Shown in pieces: positions 62,948 through 64,000 of a DNA stretch of 64,000 nt (positions are counted from its first letter, which is position 1; every line of letters begins with the position of its first letter). The stretch is from Methanohalobium evestigatum Z-7303. GTDB taxonomy: Archaea > Halobacteriota > Methanosarcinia > Methanosarcinales > Methanosarcinaceae. The position numbers and the translations under genes are program-made. The stretch spans positions 558,001 to 622,000 of the forward strand of contig NC_014253.1 of NCBI RefSeq assembly GCF_000196655.1, written 5' to 3'. Under the pieces are notes generated by a model. That model ran no database searches, was not told the DNA's origin, and saw only the letters and a program-made list of their open reading frames with translations.

Positions 62948-63091
62948 TTAGAACATCTTTGATAGTGTGAGTTTGAGATTCTCTGCCGGTATTTCGATTA
63001 TGTCGCCTTCATCGTCCTGAATCCGTGCTGTTTCACCGTCGATATTGCACACAATAGTTCCATCACTCATTACTTGCTGGTCTAGTATCAT
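62948..63091 (-). CDS. 47-residue protein downstream of MCM
   Basis: ATG at 63091, with GAGGGGGTT 9 bases upstream, to TAA at 62948-62950 encodes MILDQQVMSDGTIVCNIDGE and ends LKLTLSKMF. Beta-rich and acidic; unknown. Confidence 0.5.
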   Translation of the reverse strand: MILDQQVMSDGTIVCNIDGETARIQDDEGDIIEIPAENLKLTLSKMF

Positions 63092-63104
63092 TCAACAAAC
63101 CCCC

Positions 63105-64000
63105 TCAGCATATTATGTATGTACCAGTGTCGACTTCCATCAGGTCGCCCTGTTTTCTCATACGTCCGATGGCTTCATCGACCTGGTCGTTTGAGATGCC
63201 TTCTTTCTGAGCCTCTTCATAGATGTCGTGAATCGAAACTCCTTTCTGCCTACCCATCTGTGCGTTTGCATCCTCAAGGTCGTAGATGACCCAGTAGAGA
63301 TCTTTAATCTTGGACCTCTGAGAGTTGGATGTACCTGTTTCCAGGATATCAGTATCCAGTTTACCGGTCTGCGGGTCGACTGCGGACTGTTTGAGTGATT
63401 CCTGTATCAGGTCTATCGCATCCTGGACGTCCTGCTCGTTCACCCTATTATCCAGCCTCATCCTCGCAAAAGCTTCGGAAACCCGGATTATACTCTCAAG
63501 TTTCCTTGGTGTGACAGGTATCGAATCATCGCCCTTGTTGTGCCTGAGGTTCATCCAGAACTCGGTTATGCGGTCTTTGAGTTCTACAGGGAGTACAGGA
63601 ACAACGTTGTGTCTGGCGTAGCTGATGTATTTTTGAAGCAGGTCGAAACTTAGTACGGAATCGTCGGACTTTTCCTCGAGCTGCTGCTTAATCTGCAGAT
63701 ACTCGCTCTCTGTGAGGTTCTGCCTTGCTGAACTCTTTATATGGGTCGCTATTATGTGGTCGCTGAGTTCTCTATCCTTTACATCATCAGGTTTGTCAAG
63801 CATCAGGAATATCAGGTCGAACCGGGATATCAGAGACGGAGCCATCTGGACCTGTCTCGAGAGGGATTCATACTCATCGAACCGTCCATATTTCGGATTG
63901 GCAGCTCCCAGAACACTTGTCCTTGTGGACAATGTCAGGTGGATGTTAGCCTTGTTGATGGGTAATTTCTGCTGCGCCATTGCATCGTGAAGTGCGGACC
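63105..64000 (-). CDS. mcm: MCM replicative helicase, C-terminal part
   Basis: The last 298 codons or so of an MCM helicase; the start is beyond the window. Visible are HDAMAQQKLPINKANIHLTL (split), SVLGAANPKYGRFDEY (sensor 1 region), the arginine finger SLISRFDLIF, TPRKLESIIRVSEAFARMRL (sensor 2) and a C-terminal winged helix (VDEAIGRMRKQGDLMEV). Walker motifs lie outside. MCM genes on archaeal elements usually drive the element's own replication. It is upstream of the modification genes in one leftward operon. Confidence 0.93.
   Translation of the reverse strand, partial: SALHDAMAQQKLPINKANIHLTLSTRTSVLGAANPKYGRFDEYESLSRQVQMAPSLISRFDLIFLMLDKPDDVKDRELSDHIIATHIKSSARQNLTESEYLQIKQQLEEKSDDSVLSFDLLQKYISYARHNVVPVLPVELKDRITEFWMNLRHNKGDDSIPVTPRKLESIIRVSEAFARMRLDNRVNEQDVQDAIDLIQESLKQSAVDPQTGKLDTDILETGTSNSQRSKIKDLYWVIYDLEDANAQMGRQKGVSIHDIYEEAQKEGISNDQVDEAIGRMRKQGDLMEVDTGTYIIC

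Larger units (their letters stand above)
36318..64000. mobile_element. Integrated provirus- or plasmid-like element, left end and interior (right end beyond window)
   Basis: The element begins where the ABC ATPase gene is cut and is entered by a tyrosine recombinase gene. Gene content changes at once from conserved archaeal housekeeping to secreted, membrane and small unknown proteins, a packaging-type ATPase, pilins, an MCM helicase, a methylase-like protein and an IS630 copy. Two facing transcription blocks meet at 43.37 kb. No rRNA, tRNA or central metabolism gene appears for 27.7 kb. It could be a provirus, an integrated plasmid or a hybrid. Confidence 0.8.

Overview
The window reads as a chromosome segment from a methanogenic euryarchaeon of the Methanosarcinaceae. 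It carries methanogenesis marker proteins 11 and 12, sn-glycerol-1-phosphate dehydrogenase, FAICAR synthetase (PurP), aIF2-gamma, Rpo7/Spt4, and the archaeal exosome/proteasome/RNase P gene string. The DNA is AT-rich and several proteins (Rrp41, PsmA) end in acidic tails, which fits a halophilic or halotolerant genus; the genus itself is a guess. At every gene end I read (about 80), the stop is TAA or TGA and never TAG. The only TAG I found in a coding frame sits inside the methanogenesis marker 12 gene. That pattern is what a pyrrolysine-using methanogen would show.

Layout, host part (1-36.3 kb). At 1-4.3 kb are the end of a glycosyltransferase, two conserved archaeal proteins, egsA and two membrane proteins. 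At 4.4-9.3 kb, purP is followed by a translation/transcription operon (aIF2-gamma, PIN protein, Rpo7, Spt4, dephospho-CoA kinase, S24e, S27ae). At 9.3-11.3 kb are two ferritin-like genes, a zinc ribbon and a membrane serine protease. At 11.4-13.6 kb is a radC gene broken by an IS1341-type (tnpB-only) insertion whose ends can be set to the base, because removing 11613-13128 restores a 225-codon frame. At 13.7-25.3 kb are methanogenesis marker 11, a TPP enzyme, small zinc proteins, a HAD/kinase pair, clpB, marker 12 with the internal TAG, and an ACT protein with a phenylacetate-CoA ligase. At 25.4-34.6 kb is a minus-strand information-processing string: DHH phosphoesterase, prefoldin beta, Pcc1, Brix, Rpo12, L37ae, Rrp42, Rrp41, Rrp4 (frameshifted at an A-run), SBDS, PsmA, Rnp2, Rnp3, a COG1325 RNA-binding protein and L15e.

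An ABC-transporter ATPase gene is cut at 36317. From there to the end of the window lies an integrated element of at least 27.7 kb whose far end is not seen. It opens with a tyrosine recombinase. Next is a rightward block (38.0-43.4 kb): a four-TM protein, a large signal-peptide/TM surface protein, a small protein, two membrane-anchored proteins and a HerA/Zot-like P-loop ATPase. A leftward block (43.4-52.8 kb) carries a winged-helix regulator, a type IV pilin, lipoproteins with PEGA, PKD and PGF-CTERM parts, a CPBP-like membrane protein and two paralogous membrane-anchored proteins. Those two share promoter and anchor but have unrelated outer domains, one of them a seven-repeat FG-GAP propeller. 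Each is preceded by four direct repeats of GGTGC spaced exactly 20 bp apart. From 53 to 64 kb come another pilin, a lipoprotein with a pilin-like outer domain, a second SSV-like tyrosine recombinase, a train of small zinc-finger genes, an IS630 transposase, a radical SAM protein, a methylase-like protein and an MCM helicase running off the end.

The element looks like a provirus or plasmid-provirus with its own replicative helicase and an envelope-protein module. The order four-TM protein, spike-like protein, small membrane proteins, ATPase resembles the pleolipovirus core, but that is inference from architecture only. The swapped-ectodomain pair under duplicated repeat-bearing promoters is the best candidate for an undescribed system in this window.
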